Shown: positions 1 to 7,672 of the stretch, piece by piece
Layout of the letters: each line of letters begins with the position of its first letter
Numbering within the stretch: the first letter of the stretch is position 1
Made by a program: the position numbers and the translations under genes
The notes under the pieces: model-generated
Seen by the model: the letters and a program-made list of their open reading frames with translations, nothing else
Databases searched by the model: none
What the model was told of the DNA's origin: nothing
Source of the DNA: Luteococcus sp038433155
GTDB lineage: Bacteria > Actinomycetota > Actinomycetes > Propionibacteriales > Propionibacteriaceae
Assembly: GCF_038433155.1 (NCBI RefSeq)
Contig: NZ_JBCDMW010000035.1
Coordinates: 1-64,000, forward strand
Reading direction: 5' to 3'
DNA length: 64,000 nucleotides

Positions 1-81
1 CCCGGGGCATGTTCCCGGCTAGGATTGGTCGGCGGCCGCAGCATGGCCGCACCACCCACGAGCGAATGATCCGGAGCGACG

Positions 82-837
82 ATGGCGAGCGAGAAGGCCA
101 AGGAACTGGCGGCCAAGCAGAAGGCCCAGGTCAAGGCGGAGAAGGAGCGCAAGAAGAACTCCTCCGACCCGCGTGACTGGAGCCAGATGCGCCAGATCAA
201 GGAGAGCTACCGGATCACCAAGGAAGCTGATCCGAAGCTGCCGCTGGTGCTGGGCGCCGGCTTCGGTGTGCCGGTGCTGCTGGGCATCCTGTTGGGCCTG
301 TTGGTCAAGCCGATCTGGTTCTGGATCTTCCTGGGCGTCATGGTGGGCCTGACCGTGGCGATGCTGCTGTTCACCCGTCGGGTGAAGAGCTCGGTCTACA
401 AGCGGTACGAGGGCCAGCCCGGCTCCGCCGAGGTGGCGCTGAACATGCTGCCCAAGGGCTGGAGCTCCACCCCCGCCATCAATGCCACCCGGCAGCTGGA
501 CGTCGTGCACCGCGTCGTCGGCCCCGGTGGCCTGATCCTGGTGGGCGAGGGCGACCCGGGGCGGTTGAAGAACCTGCTGGCCACCGAGGTGAAGCGGCAC
601 GAGCAGACCGCCTATGGCGTTACCGTGCAGACCGTGCAGATGGGTGAGGCCCCCGGTCAGGTGCCGCTGGCCAAGCTGGCCGACCACATCAAGAAGATGC
701 CCAAGCAGCTGGACGCGGTCAAGATCGACGAGGTGAACAAGCGGCTGCGCGCCATGGACGCGGTGCGTGCCCGGATGCCGATCCCGAAGGGCCCGCTGCC
801 GCAGCAGGGTTCCCGTCGCGCCATGCGCGGCCGCTGA
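82..837 (+). CDS. DUF4191 membrane protein (Rv2219-like)
   Basis: A 251-residue protein of the actinobacterial DUF4191 family; its biochemical role is unknown. The first 35 residues are rich in Lys, Glu and Ala and look like a charged cytoplasmic helix. Two hydrophobic segments follow at about residues 53-75 and 78-97, then a soluble C-terminal half with a Gly-rich stretch near residue 150 (VVGPGGLILVGEG) and a basic tail. In mycobacteria the homologue Rv2219 lies between lipA and glnA1, and here too an RDD gene and glnA1 follow, although an ABC-F gene and a glycosyltransferase gene lie between. The ATG start is followed by a typical N-terminus. Family assignment rests on overall sequence pattern and synteny. 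Confidence 0.85.
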   Translation: MASEKAKELAAKQKAQVKAEKERKKNSSDPRDWSQMRQIKESYRITKEADPKLPLVLGAGFGVPVLLGILLGLLVKPIWFWIFLGVMVGLTVAMLLFTRRVKSSVYKRYEGQPGSAEVALNMLPKGWSSTPAINATRQLDVVHRVVGPGGLILVGEGDPGRLKNLLATEVKRHEQTAYGVTVQTVQMGEAPGQVPLAKLADHIKKMPKQLDAVKIDEVNKRLRAMDAVRARMPIPKGPLPQQGSRRAMRGR

Positions 838-846
838 GCCGGCACC

Positions 847-2646
847 GTGGCAGCGCAGAACCTCCTCAACGCGGAACAGGTCACCAAGACCTACGGCACC
901 CGCACCCTGCTGGACCAGGTCTCGCTCGGGCTGGGCAAGGGTGACGTGATCGGCGTCGTCGGCCGCAATGGCGACGGCAAGTCCACCCTGCTCAAGGTGC
1001 TCACCGGCGCCATCGAGCCCGACGGTGGCCGGGTGACCCGCACCGGATCGGTCTCCATCGGCGTGCTCACCCAGGCCGAGCAGGTGGTGCCCGGCCAGAC
1101 CGTCCGGGACCTGATTGTCGACGGCGAGCCGGACCATGTCTGGGCCCGGGATGCCTACCGCCGCGCGGTGGTGGAGCACCTGCTGGCCGACATCGCGCTG
1201 GACGCCGAGCTGGGCCGGCTGTCCGGTGGCGAGCGTCGCCGGGCCGCCCTGGTCAGCCTGATGTTCGGCCACCATGACCTGCTGGTGCTGGACGAGCCCA
1301 CCAACCACCTGGACGTGGAGGCCGTCGCCTGGCTGGCCGACCACCTGAACACGCTGCAGCAACGCAGCATCGCGATGCTGGTGGTCTCCCACGACCGCTG
1401 GTTCCTGGATGCCATCTGCAACCGGGTCTGGGAGGTGCACGACGGCGTCGTGGACCCCTACGACGGCGGTTACGCGGCCTATGTACTGGCCCGTGCGGAA
1501 CGGGCCCGGCAGGCCGCCGCCAACGAGGCCCGTCGGCAGAACCTGGTCCGCAAGGAACTGGCCTGGCTGCGCCGCGGCGCGCCCGCCCGGACGTCGAAGC
1601 CGAAATTCCGGATCGAGGCCGCCAACAGCCTGATCGCCGACGTGCCGCCGCCGCGCGACCGGCTGGCCCTGGAACAGTTCAGCGTCAGCCGGCTGGGCAA
1701 GGACGTCTTCGACCTGGAGAAGGTGACGCTGCGCTTCGGCGAGCGCACCCTGCTGAACCAGCTGACCTGGTCGATCGGGCCCGGCGACCGGATCGGCCTC
1801 CTGGGGGTCAACGGCGCCGGCAAGACCACCCTGCTGAACCTGCTGGCTCACCAGATCTCCCCCACCTCCGGCCGGGTGAAGCAGGGCAAGACGCTGCGGT
1901 TGGGGCACCTGAGCCAGCACGTCGGGGAGCTGGACGAGCGGGAGACGGTGCTGGAGAGCGTCAACCGGCTCAAGCAGGAGACCAAGCTGGCCACCGGCCG
2001 CGACGCGTCGGCCTCCAATCTGCTGCAGGAGTTCGGGTTCACCGGGGAGAAGCTGGTCACCCGGATCGGTGAGCTGTCCGGCGGTGAGCGACGCCGGTTG
2101 AGCTTCCTGCGGATCCTGATGGACGAGCCCAATGTGCTGTTGCTGGACGAGCCCACCAATGACCTGGACATCGACACCCTGACCGTGATCGAGGACTACC
2201 TGGACACCTGGCCGGGCACCCTGATCATCGTCAGCCATGACCGTTACTTCCTGGAGCGGGTGACCGACTACACCTATGCCCTGATGGGCGACGGGCGGTG
2301 CGTGCTGTTGCCCGGTGGCGTCGACGAGTACCTGGCCCACCGTCGCAATCGGGAGACGGGCCCCGGCAAGAGTGCCCTGGCCGGCCCCGACTCCCCCACC
2401 CAGGAGGATGCGGCTCCGAAGGCGTCGGCCGGCGAGATCCGGGCGGCCAAGAAGGAGATGAGCCGGATTGACGGGCAGCTGACCAAGCTGCGCGCCCGGA
2501 TGGAGAAGGTCCACGCGCAGATGGCCGAGGCCGCCAGCGACTACACCCGGCTGGCGGAACTGCAGGCCGAGCTGCAGGAACTCACCGACCAGTCCGACGA
2601 GCTGGAACTGGCCTGGCTGGAGGCCGCCGAGCTGGCCGAAGGCTGA
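847..2646 (+). CDS. ABC-F family ATPase (Uup/EttA-like)
   Basis: A 599-residue protein with two ABC ATPase domains and no membrane segments, as expected of ABC-F proteins that act on ribosomes rather than as transporters. The first Walker A (GRNGDGKS) is near residues 39-46 and the second (GVNGAGKT) near residue 320. Both signature motifs are LSGGERRR, and both Walker B strands end in LDEPTN. The charged linker between domains and the C-terminal coiled coil (about residues 530-595) resemble Uup. The GTG start lies 9 bases after the DUF4191 stop, so the two genes are probably cotranscribed. Whether it is a housekeeping translation factor, an Uup-like DNA-related factor or an antibiotic-protection protein cannot be told from sequence alone. 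Confidence 0.9.
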   Translation: MAAQNLLNAEQVTKTYGTRTLLDQVSLGLGKGDVIGVVGRNGDGKSTLLKVLTGAIEPDGGRVTRTGSVSIGVLTQAEQVVPGQTVRDLIVDGEPDHVWARDAYRRAVVEHLLADIALDAELGRLSGGERRRAALVSLMFGHHDLLVLDEPTNHLDVEAVAWLADHLNTLQQRSIAMLVVSHDRWFLDAICNRVWEVHDGVVDPYDGGYAAYVLARAERARQAAANEARRQNLVRKELAWLRRGAPARTSKPKFRIEAANSLIADVPPPRDRLALEQFSVSRLGKDVFDLEKVTLRFGERTLLNQLTWSIGPGDRIGLLGVNGAGKTTLLNLLAHQISPTSGRVKQGKTLRLGHLSQHVGELDERETVLESVNRLKQETKLATGRDASASNLLQEFGFTGEKLVTRIGELSGGERRRLSFLRILMDEPNVLLLDEPTNDLDIDTLTVIEDYLDTWPGTLIIVSHDRYFLERVTDYTYALMGDGRCVLLPGGVDEYLAHRRNRETGPGKSALAGPDSPTQEDAAPKASAGEIRAAKKEMSRIDGQLTKLRARMEKVHAQMAEAASDYTRLAELQAELQELTDQSDELELAWLEAAELAEG

Positions 2647-2663
2647 GGGCGGAGGGCCGGCGC

Positions 2664-3794
2664 TCAGCGGCAGGTGACCTGGGCGTAGACCTCGCCCAGC
2701 TCGGCCGCGATCCGCTCCGGCGCGAAGCGCGCCACCACCTCGGCGCGGATCCGGCCGGGCTCCCACTGCGGGAAGCGGCTGACGAAATCGGTCAGCGAAT
2801 CCGCCAGTGCCGCCACGGAATCGGTCTGGGCAAACATCCCGAGATCGTCGTGCAGGAAGCCTTCCGGCCCGCCGCACCGGCTGGCCAGCACCGGCAGCCC
2901 GGAGGCCATCGCCTCGATGAAGACCACCCCGAAGGTCTCCCACTCGCTCAGCATCACGAAGCCGTCACAGGCCGCGAACTCGGCGGCGATCTGGGCGCGG
3001 GTCCGCTGCCCCAGCAGCCGGACCCGGTCCGAGACCCCGGCCTCGGCGGCGTGCGCCTCGATCACCTCGCGCTCCGGCCCGTCGCCGATGATGGTCAGAG
3101 TGGCCTCCGGCCGGTCCGCGAAGGCGCGGGCGAAGCCGTCGACCAGCAACACCATCCGCTTGCGGGGCAGCAGGTTGCCCGCCGTGACCAGCCGGATCCC
3201 GTCGTGCGGTTCCCGGGGCAGCTGGGCGAAGGTGGCGACGTCGACGATGTTGGGCACCACCCGCACTGGCACGTCGAAGTTCTCGGTCAGCACGTCGGCC
3301 AGGGCCTGGGAGACGGCCACGACGGCGTCGGCCCGACGATAGGCCTCGGTGGCCTTGAGCCGGAGGTCGAAGGGGATGGAGGACGGGTTGAACTTGGAAT
3401 TGTGCTCGGTGACCACCAGCCGGAACTGCCGACGCCGGCTGCTGCGCGCCGCGGCCAGGGCGTACTTGGTGAAGTGGGCGTGCACCACGTCGGGAATGCC
3501 GTGGGCGGTGACGATCTGGGTGAAGACCAGGTCGAAGGCGCGGTCCAGCACGGCCTGGTCCACCGCGCTGGGCACCTGGCCGACCGGCAGGCTGAGGGTG
3601 TGCACGTCGATCCCGGCAATCACCTCGTGCCGCATCCCGAAGCGACGCCAGCGCCGCACCGACCGCACGTCCAGCGCGGCGATCGCCACCCGGTGACCGG
3701 CAGCGCGCAGCGCCCGGGCCTGGTCCAGCTCGAAGATGCCCCAGAGCGGGGTGCGCGGGCTGGGAACCCCGCGGGCCACGATCACGACGAACAT
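2664..3794 (-). CDS. Glycosyltransferase family 4 protein
   Basis: A 376-residue GT-B fold glycosyltransferase. The N-terminal half has the acceptor-binding pattern of GT4 enzymes (GIFELDQARALRAAGHRV near residue 20) and the C-terminal half carries the donor-binding region, with the nucleotide-sugar Glu motif seen as SEWETFGVVFIEAMASGLPV near residues 285-304. No signal peptide or membrane helix is present, so it should act on the cytoplasmic face of the membrane. Donor and acceptor cannot be predicted; envelope glycolipid or polysaccharide synthesis is the usual role. It converges with the ABC-F gene (17-base gap) and lies downstream of the RDD gene on the same strand. It is not part of the usual Rv2219-glnA1 order, so it was inserted or locally rearranged. 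Confidence 0.85.
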   Translation of the reverse strand: MFVVIVARGVPSPRTPLWGIFELDQARALRAAGHRVAIAALDVRSVRRWRRFGMRHEVIAGIDVHTLSLPVGQVPSAVDQAVLDRAFDLVFTQIVTAHGIPDVVHAHFTKYALAAARSSRRRQFRLVVTEHNSKFNPSSIPFDLRLKATEAYRRADAVVAVSQALADVLTENFDVPVRVVPNIVDVATFAQLPREPHDGIRLVTAGNLLPRKRMVLLVDGFARAFADRPEATLTIIGDGPEREVIEAHAAEAGVSDRVRLLGQRTRAQIAAEFAACDGFVMLSEWETFGVVFIEAMASGLPVLASRCGGPEGFLHDDLGMFAQTDSVAALADSLTDFVSRFPQWEPGRIRAEVVARFAPERIAAELGEVYAQVTCR

Positions 3795-3821
3795 CGTCGC
3801 CTCCTCCCTTGGCGTCTCGGG

Positions 3822-4253
3822 TCAGCGCCGGTTGACCACGACCGTACCCAGCGCCAGGTCATCCAGGGCGCGCCGCTCCGCCCCGATCACGACGGCCGGC
3901 AGCAGCACCACCTTCATGGCGGCCCGCAGCAGCGAGCGCAGCCAGCCGATCGGCTGGTGGTCCAGCCGGACCACCGCGATCCGGCAGAGCAACTGCCCGA
4001 AGGAGCCGGAGGTCAGGGCAGTCAGCACGCTCTTCTGCAGGAAGTACAGCCCCATCGGGGCAAACCGCCGCCAGTCGAAGCCGTGGGTGACGGCATCCCC
4101 GAAGAGCAGCTGGGCCAGGATCATGCACGCTGCCCAGTCGATCACCAGCGCGGCCAGCCGGGCATTCCAGGTGGCCAGCGAGCCGCGGCCGGAGCGCGGC
4201 AGGCCGAGCGTCTCGCCGGGAAAGTACTGATCCGCCTGTGCGCCCTGGGTCAT
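3822..4253 (-). CDS. RDD family membrane protein (Rv2219A-like)
   Basis: A 143-residue RDD-family protein with hydrophobic segments at about residues 28-55, 60-80 and 105-125. The start is set at the ATG giving MTQGAQADQ. An in-frame ATG seven codons upstream (4274) would fall inside the palindromic site that precedes glnA1, so it is less likely. Some RDD proteins are sodium/proton antiporters, but most, including the mycobacterial Rv2219A next to glnA1, have no proven role. It is divergent from glnA1 and shares a 111-base intergenic region with it, so the GlnR-like site there could influence both genes. Confidence 0.8.
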   Translation of the reverse strand: MTQGAQADQYFPGETLGLPRSGRGSLATWNARLAALVIDWAACMILAQLLFGDAVTHGFDWRRFAPMGLYFLQKSVLTALTSGSFGQLLCRIAVVRLDHQPIGWLRSLLRAAMKVVLLPAVVIGAERRALDDLALGTVVVNRR

Positions 4254-4266
4254 GGGTGAGAGGATA

Positions 4267-4298
4267 CCGGGCATGTAACACCGCTGTTACATGCCCGG
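4267..4298. promoter_or_regulatory. Perfect 14-bp inverted repeat containing a GlnR-like box, upstream of glnA1
   Basis: Arms CCGGGCATGTAACA (4267-4280) and TGTTACATGCCCGG (4285-4298) are exact reverse complements around a CCGC spacer. Inside it, GTAAC-N6-GTTAC (4275-4290) resembles the actinobacterial GlnR box (GTnAC-N6-GAAAC). It lies 67 bases before the glnA1 ATG, between the divergent RDD and glnA1 genes. Binding by GlnR is inferred from position and from better-matching boxes before glnE and glnA2. Confidence 0.6.
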
Positions 4299-4364
4299 AA
4301 CGGCAAGGCAATCAGGGCTAACTAGTTTCATGGCATCAACCCGCTCAGTTCCACTGGAGGAAAC

Positions 4365-5786
4365 ATGTTCCAAGGCGCCGAAGACCTGCTGGCGTTCATC
4401 AAGGACGAGGGTGTCGAGAACGTCGACGTCCGCTTCTGCGACCTGCCCGGCGTCATGCAGCACTTCACGGTTCCCGCGGCGGCCTTTGACGAGGCCGTCT
4501 TCGAGGAGGGCCTGTCCTTCGACGGCTCGTCGATCACCGGCTTCACCAAGGTGCACGAGTCCGACATGGCGCTGATGCCCGACCCGACCACCGCCTTCAT
4601 CGACCCCTTCCGGGTGTCCAAGACCCTGGTGGTCAACTTCTTCGTGCACGACCCGATCACCAAGGAGCCCTTCTCCCGGGATCCCCGCACCATCGCCAAG
4701 AAGGCCGAGGCCTACTTCGAGTCCACCGGGCTGGGCGACACCGTCTTCTTCGCCCCCGAGGCCGAGTTCTACGTCTTCGACGACGTGCGCTTCGAGACCA
4801 AGTCCAATGGCTCCTTCTACGAGATCGACTCCGAGGCCGGCGCCTGGAACACCGGCCGCGTCGAGGAGGGCGGCAACCGCGGCTACAAGGTGAAGCTCAA
4901 GGGCGGCTACTTCCCCGTCGCCCCGGTGGACCACTTCTGCGAGCTGCGCGACGAGATCGTCGCCCACATGGAGAAGCTGGGCATGCAGACCGAGCGGGCG
5001 CACTCCGAGGTGGGCACCGGCGGCCAGGCCGAGATCAACTGGCGCTTCGACACCCTGACCGCCAGCGCCGACAAGGTGATGCTGTTCAAGTACCTGGTCA
5101 AGAACACCGCCTGGGTGAACGGCAAGACCGCCACCTTCATGCCGAAGCCCATCTTCGGTGACAACGGCTCCGGAATGCACGTGCACAGCTCGCTGTGGTC
5201 GGGCGGCCAGAACCTGTTCTACGACGAGAATGGCTACGGCCAGCTCTCCGACGTGGCGCGCTGGTACATCGGCGGCATCCTGAAGCACGCCCCGGCGCTG
5301 CTGGCCTTCACCAACCCGTCGACCAACTCCTACCACCGTCTGGTGCCCGGCTTCGAGGCCCCGGTGAACCTGGTCTACTCGGCCCGCAACCGCTCCGCCT
5401 GCATGCGGATCCCGCTGACCGGCGCCAATGCCAAGGCCAAGCGCGTCGAGTTCCGCTGCCCCGACCCGTCGGCCAACCCCTACCTGGCCTTCTCCGCCAT
5501 GCTGCTGGCCGGCCTGGACGGCATCCAGAACCGGATCGAGCCGCCGGAGCCGATCGACAAGGACCTGTACGAGCTGCCGCCCGAGGAGCACGCCCAGGTG
5601 GCGCAGGTTCCCGCCTCGCTGGACGCCGCGCTGGATGCGCTGGAGGCCGACCACGAGTTCCTGCTGCAGGGCGACGTGTTCACCGCCGACCTGATCGAGA
5701 CCTGGATCGAGATCAAGCGCGCGGACATCGACGAGATCCGTCAGCGCCCGCACCCGTACGAGTTCGACCTGTACTTCGCGATCTGA
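4365..5786 (+). CDS. glnA: Glutamine synthetase type I (adenylylated, GSI-beta)
   Basis: A 473-residue glutamine synthetase that makes glutamine from glutamate, ammonia and ATP in the cytoplasm as a dodecamer. Signatures include FDGSSITGF near residue 47, the metal-binding E-x-E strand FFAPEAEFYVFDD, NGSGMHVH in the catalytic core, and the flap region NPSTNSYHRLVPGFEAP. The C-terminal KDLYELPPEE motif places the adenylylation tyrosine at about residue 402, the target of GlnE encoded at 24.1-27.1 kb. Length and the adenylylation site match glnA1 (Rv2220). GGAGG lies 7 bases before the ATG. A palindromic GlnR-like site precedes it and a strong hairpin terminator follows, so it is probably monocistronic. 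Confidence 0.97.
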   Translation: MFQGAEDLLAFIKDEGVENVDVRFCDLPGVMQHFTVPAAAFDEAVFEEGLSFDGSSITGFTKVHESDMALMPDPTTAFIDPFRVSKTLVVNFFVHDPITKEPFSRDPRTIAKKAEAYFESTGLGDTVFFAPEAEFYVFDDVRFETKSNGSFYEIDSEAGAWNTGRVEEGGNRGYKVKLKGGYFPVAPVDHFCELRDEIVAHMEKLGMQTERAHSEVGTGGQAEINWRFDTLTASADKVMLFKYLVKNTAWVNGKTATFMPKPIFGDNGSGMHVHSSLWSGGQNLFYDENGYGQLSDVARWYIGGILKHAPALLAFTNPSTNSYHRLVPGFEAPVNLVYSARNRSACMRIPLTGANAKAKRVEFRCPDPSANPYLAFSAMLLAGLDGIQNRIEPPEPIDKDLYELPPEEHAQVAQVPASLDAALDALEADHEFLLQGDVFTADLIETWIEIKRADIDEIRQRPHPYEFDLYFAI

Positions 5787-5800
5787 TCCTCGCCGGTTCG

Positions 5801-5836
5801 AGAGGCCGTCGCTTCCCCACGGAAGCGGCGGCCTCT
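5801..5836 (+). terminator. Hairpin terminator after glnA
   Basis: A 16-bp stem (AGAGGCCGTCGCTTCC with GGAAGCGGCGGCCTCT, one G-U wobble) closes a CCAC tetraloop 14 bases after the glnA stop. There is no long T tract, which is usual for high-GC actinobacteria. Confidence 0.75.
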
Positions 5837-5854
5837 TGCCGTGCCGGTTGGAGG

Positions 5855-5905
5855 GCCAGTGGCACACCTGCCCACGACGCGCCGTAGTAGGTGTGCCACA
5901 CTGGC
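5855..5905 (+). repeat. Imperfect inverted repeat just upstream of cobalamin riboswitch 1
   Basis: GCCAGTGGCACACCT (5855-5869) pairs with AGGTGTGCCACACTGGC (5889-5905) apart from a two-base bulge. It lies between the glnA terminator and the riboswitch P1 stem. It could be a leader hairpin, an extended riboswitch peripheral stem or a protein-binding site. No confident promoter hexamers were found around it. Confidence 0.5.
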
Positions 5906-5998
5906 AGGGCGACCCGGGCCGAGGAAGGCGGTGTGAATCCGCCACGGTCCCGCCACTGTGAGCGTCGGCGACGCCAGTCAGGAACTCTCCCGGGCCCT
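5906..5998 (+). promoter_or_regulatory. Cobalamin riboswitch 1 (upstream of the cbi biosynthesis operon)
   Basis: The core matches the AdoCbl riboswitch: GAGGAAGGCGGTGTGAATCC (5921-5940), then CCGCCACTGT (5950-5959) and the conserved B12-box segment GCCAGTCAGGAA (5973-5984). A P1-like stem can be drawn between AGGGC-CCGGG (5906-5917, with a bulge) and CCCGGGCCCT (5989-5998). The cobI start codon is 38 bases further on with an AAGGAG ribosome-binding site. High B12 is therefore expected to repress the first cbi operon; control of translation initiation is plausible because no clear terminator lies between aptamer and start codon. Confidence 0.9.
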
Positions 5999-6035
5999 GA
6001 AACGACTACTCGGGCGAGAGACCTGAAGGAGCCCC

Positions 6036-6794
6036 ATGAGCGAACCCTGCCGCACCGCACCCCCGCGCCTGATCGGCGTCGGCGTGGGCCCCGGAGACCC
6101 GGAACTGGTCACCCTCAAGGCGGCCCGGCTGCTGCGGGAGGCCGACGCGGTACTGGTGCCCGCCACGGAGTCCTCGGGCGACGGTCCGGGACGGGCGGAG
6201 CAGCTGGTCACGGCGGTGGCGCCCGACACCCGAATCATCCGGATCCCGTTCTCCATGGCGGACCGACGGGGGGTCACCCCCCGTCGCGAGGAGAGCTGGC
6301 AGGCCTCGGCCACCGCCGCCCTGGAGCTCTTCCGGGAGGGGGCACACAGCGTGGTCTTCGCCACCATCGGGGACCCCAGCGTCTACTCCACTTTCAGCTA
6401 CCTGGCCGGCACGGTCACCGCCCAGCGCCCCGACGTGGTCACCGAGGTGGTACCCGGGATCACCGCCATGCAGGCCCTGGCCGCGGCCAGCGGCACGCCG
6501 CTGTGCGAGGGCACCGAGATCCTGGCCCTGGTGCCCGCCACCCGGGACCTGACCGGCCTGGATCCGGTGCTGCAGGCGGCGGATTCGGTGTGCCTCTACA
6601 AGGGGGGACGCCAGCTGCCGGCGGTGCGCGCGGCGCTGGCCCGGCACGGCCGCACCGGGGTGATGGGCAGCCGGCTGGGCCTGCCCGACGAGGAGGTGAC
6701 CCGGCTGGACGCGCTGGACGAGGCCGCCACCGGCCCCTATCTCTCCGCGGTGCTCAGCGTCCCCGAGCGCCACCGGACCGGGGGTGCCCTGTGA
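6036..6794 (+). CDS. cobI: Precorrin-2 / cobalt-factor II C20-methyltransferase
   Basis: A 252-residue SAM-dependent tetrapyrrole methylase that adds the C20 methyl group to precorrin-2 (or its cobalt form; CbiL/CobI). The N-terminal GVGVGPGDPELVTLKA is the family's GPGDP loop, and GDPSVYSTFSYL near residue 110 is the second conserved loop. It is the first gene after cobalamin riboswitch 1, with AAGGAG 4 bases before the ATG. Its stop overlaps the GTG of cbiF, indicating tight operon coupling. Because CbiX, CbiG and CbiT are encoded nearby, the cobalt-containing (anaerobic) substrate is more likely, making CbiL the equivalent name. Confidence 0.92.
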   Translation: MSEPCRTAPPRLIGVGVGPGDPELVTLKAARLLREADAVLVPATESSGDGPGRAEQLVTAVAPDTRIIRIPFSMADRRGVTPRREESWQASATAALELFREGAHSVVFATIGDPSVYSTFSYLAGTVTAQRPDVVTEVVPGITAMQALAAASGTPLCEGTEILALVPATRDLTGLDPVLQAADSVCLYKGGRQLPAVRAALARHGRTGVMGSRLGLPDEEVTRLDALDEAATGPYLSAVLSVPERHRTGGAL

Positions 6795-7672
6795 CCGCGG
6801 ATGGTGTGGTGAGCGGCCAGGTGGTCTTCGTCGGCGCCGGCCCCGGCGCCGCTGACCTGGTGACGGTGCGCGCGGCCCGGGTGATCGAACGGGCCGATGT
6901 GATCATCTGGGCCTCCAGCCTGGTCCACCCCGACATCGTCGCCGGCCACAAGCCCGGGGCCGAGCTGGTGGACTCCGCCTCCCTGCCGTTGGAGGCGCTG
7001 GAACCCTACTACCTACGCGCCCGCGACGACGGGATCCTGGTGGCGCGGGTGCACACCGGTGACCCGAGCATCTACGGCGCCACCGCGGAGCAACGCGAGC
7101 TGTGCGACCGGCTGGGCGTGCCGCACCAGACCATCCCCGGGATCAGCGCGTTCAGCGCCGCCGCGGCCCGGATGGACGTCGAGATCACCCTGCCGGAGGT
7201 CAGCCAGTCGCTGGTGCTGACCCGGCTGGAGGGTGGCCGCACCCCCATGCCGCCGCGGGAGACGGTGCGCGGCTTCGCCAGCCACGGCGCCACCATGGCG
7301 CTCTACCTCTCGGCAGCCCGCAACAAGGTGCTGCAGGAGGAGCTGCTGGCCGGCGGCTACCCGCCCGAGACCCCCTGCATCATCGGGCACCAGGTGACCT
7401 GGCCCGACGAGCTGATGCTGCGCTGCCAGCTGGCCGACCTTTCGGCCACCATGAAGGAACACAAGCTGTGGAAGCACACCGTCGTGCTGGTTGGCCCGGC
7501 GCTGGCCGAGACCCCGATGGCGCGACGCAGCCACCTCTACCACCCCGGCTTCCGGCACGAGTACCGCCAGGCCGACCCCCAGGCCCAGCAGCAGTTGCGC
7601 ACCGAGGGTGCCGTCGGCCTGACGCAGCAGAACCCCAAGGAACAAACACCCGACCTGCAGGAGGACAAGTGA
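6791..7672 (+). CDS. cbiF: Precorrin-4 / cobalt-precorrin-4 C11-methyltransferase
   Basis: A 293-residue CbiF/CobM methylase. Near the N-terminus VFVGAGPGAADLVTVRA is the family GxGPG loop. HTGDPSIYGATAEQ near residue 80 and the stretch with IPGISAFSAAAARM near 115 are typical of C11-methyltransferases. The GTG start overlaps the cobI stop by four bases; the upstream open frame contains only shadow sequence. The C-terminal 30 residues are Gln-rich and extend slightly beyond the usual family end. The enzyme methylates C11 using SAM before CbiG opens the delta-lactone. Confidence 0.92.
   Translation: MTADGVVSGQVVFVGAGPGAADLVTVRAARVIERADVIIWASSLVHPDIVAGHKPGAELVDSASLPLEALEPYYLRARDDGILVARVHTGDPSIYGATAEQRELCDRLGVPHQTIPGISAFSAAAARMDVEITLPEVSQSLVLTRLEGGRTPMPPRETVRGFASHGATMALYLSAARNKVLQEELLAGGYPPETPCIIGHQVTWPDELMLRCQLADLSATMKEHKLWKHTVVLVGPALAETPMARRSHLYHPGFRHEYRQADPQAQQQLRTEGAVGLTQQNPKEQTPDLQEDK

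Noticed and set aside
2642..2668. GCTGAG/CTCAGC inverted repeat at the ABC-F/glycosyltransferase junction as a terminator
   Set aside because: The arms are only six bases, formed partly by the two stop codons, and the loop is long, so it is too weak to call.
19..2943. 974-residue open frame on the minus strand opposite the DUF4191 and ABC-F genes
   Set aside because: Composition is Gly/Gln/His/Leu-rich shadow text without any family motif. The opposite strand encodes recognised proteins across the whole span.
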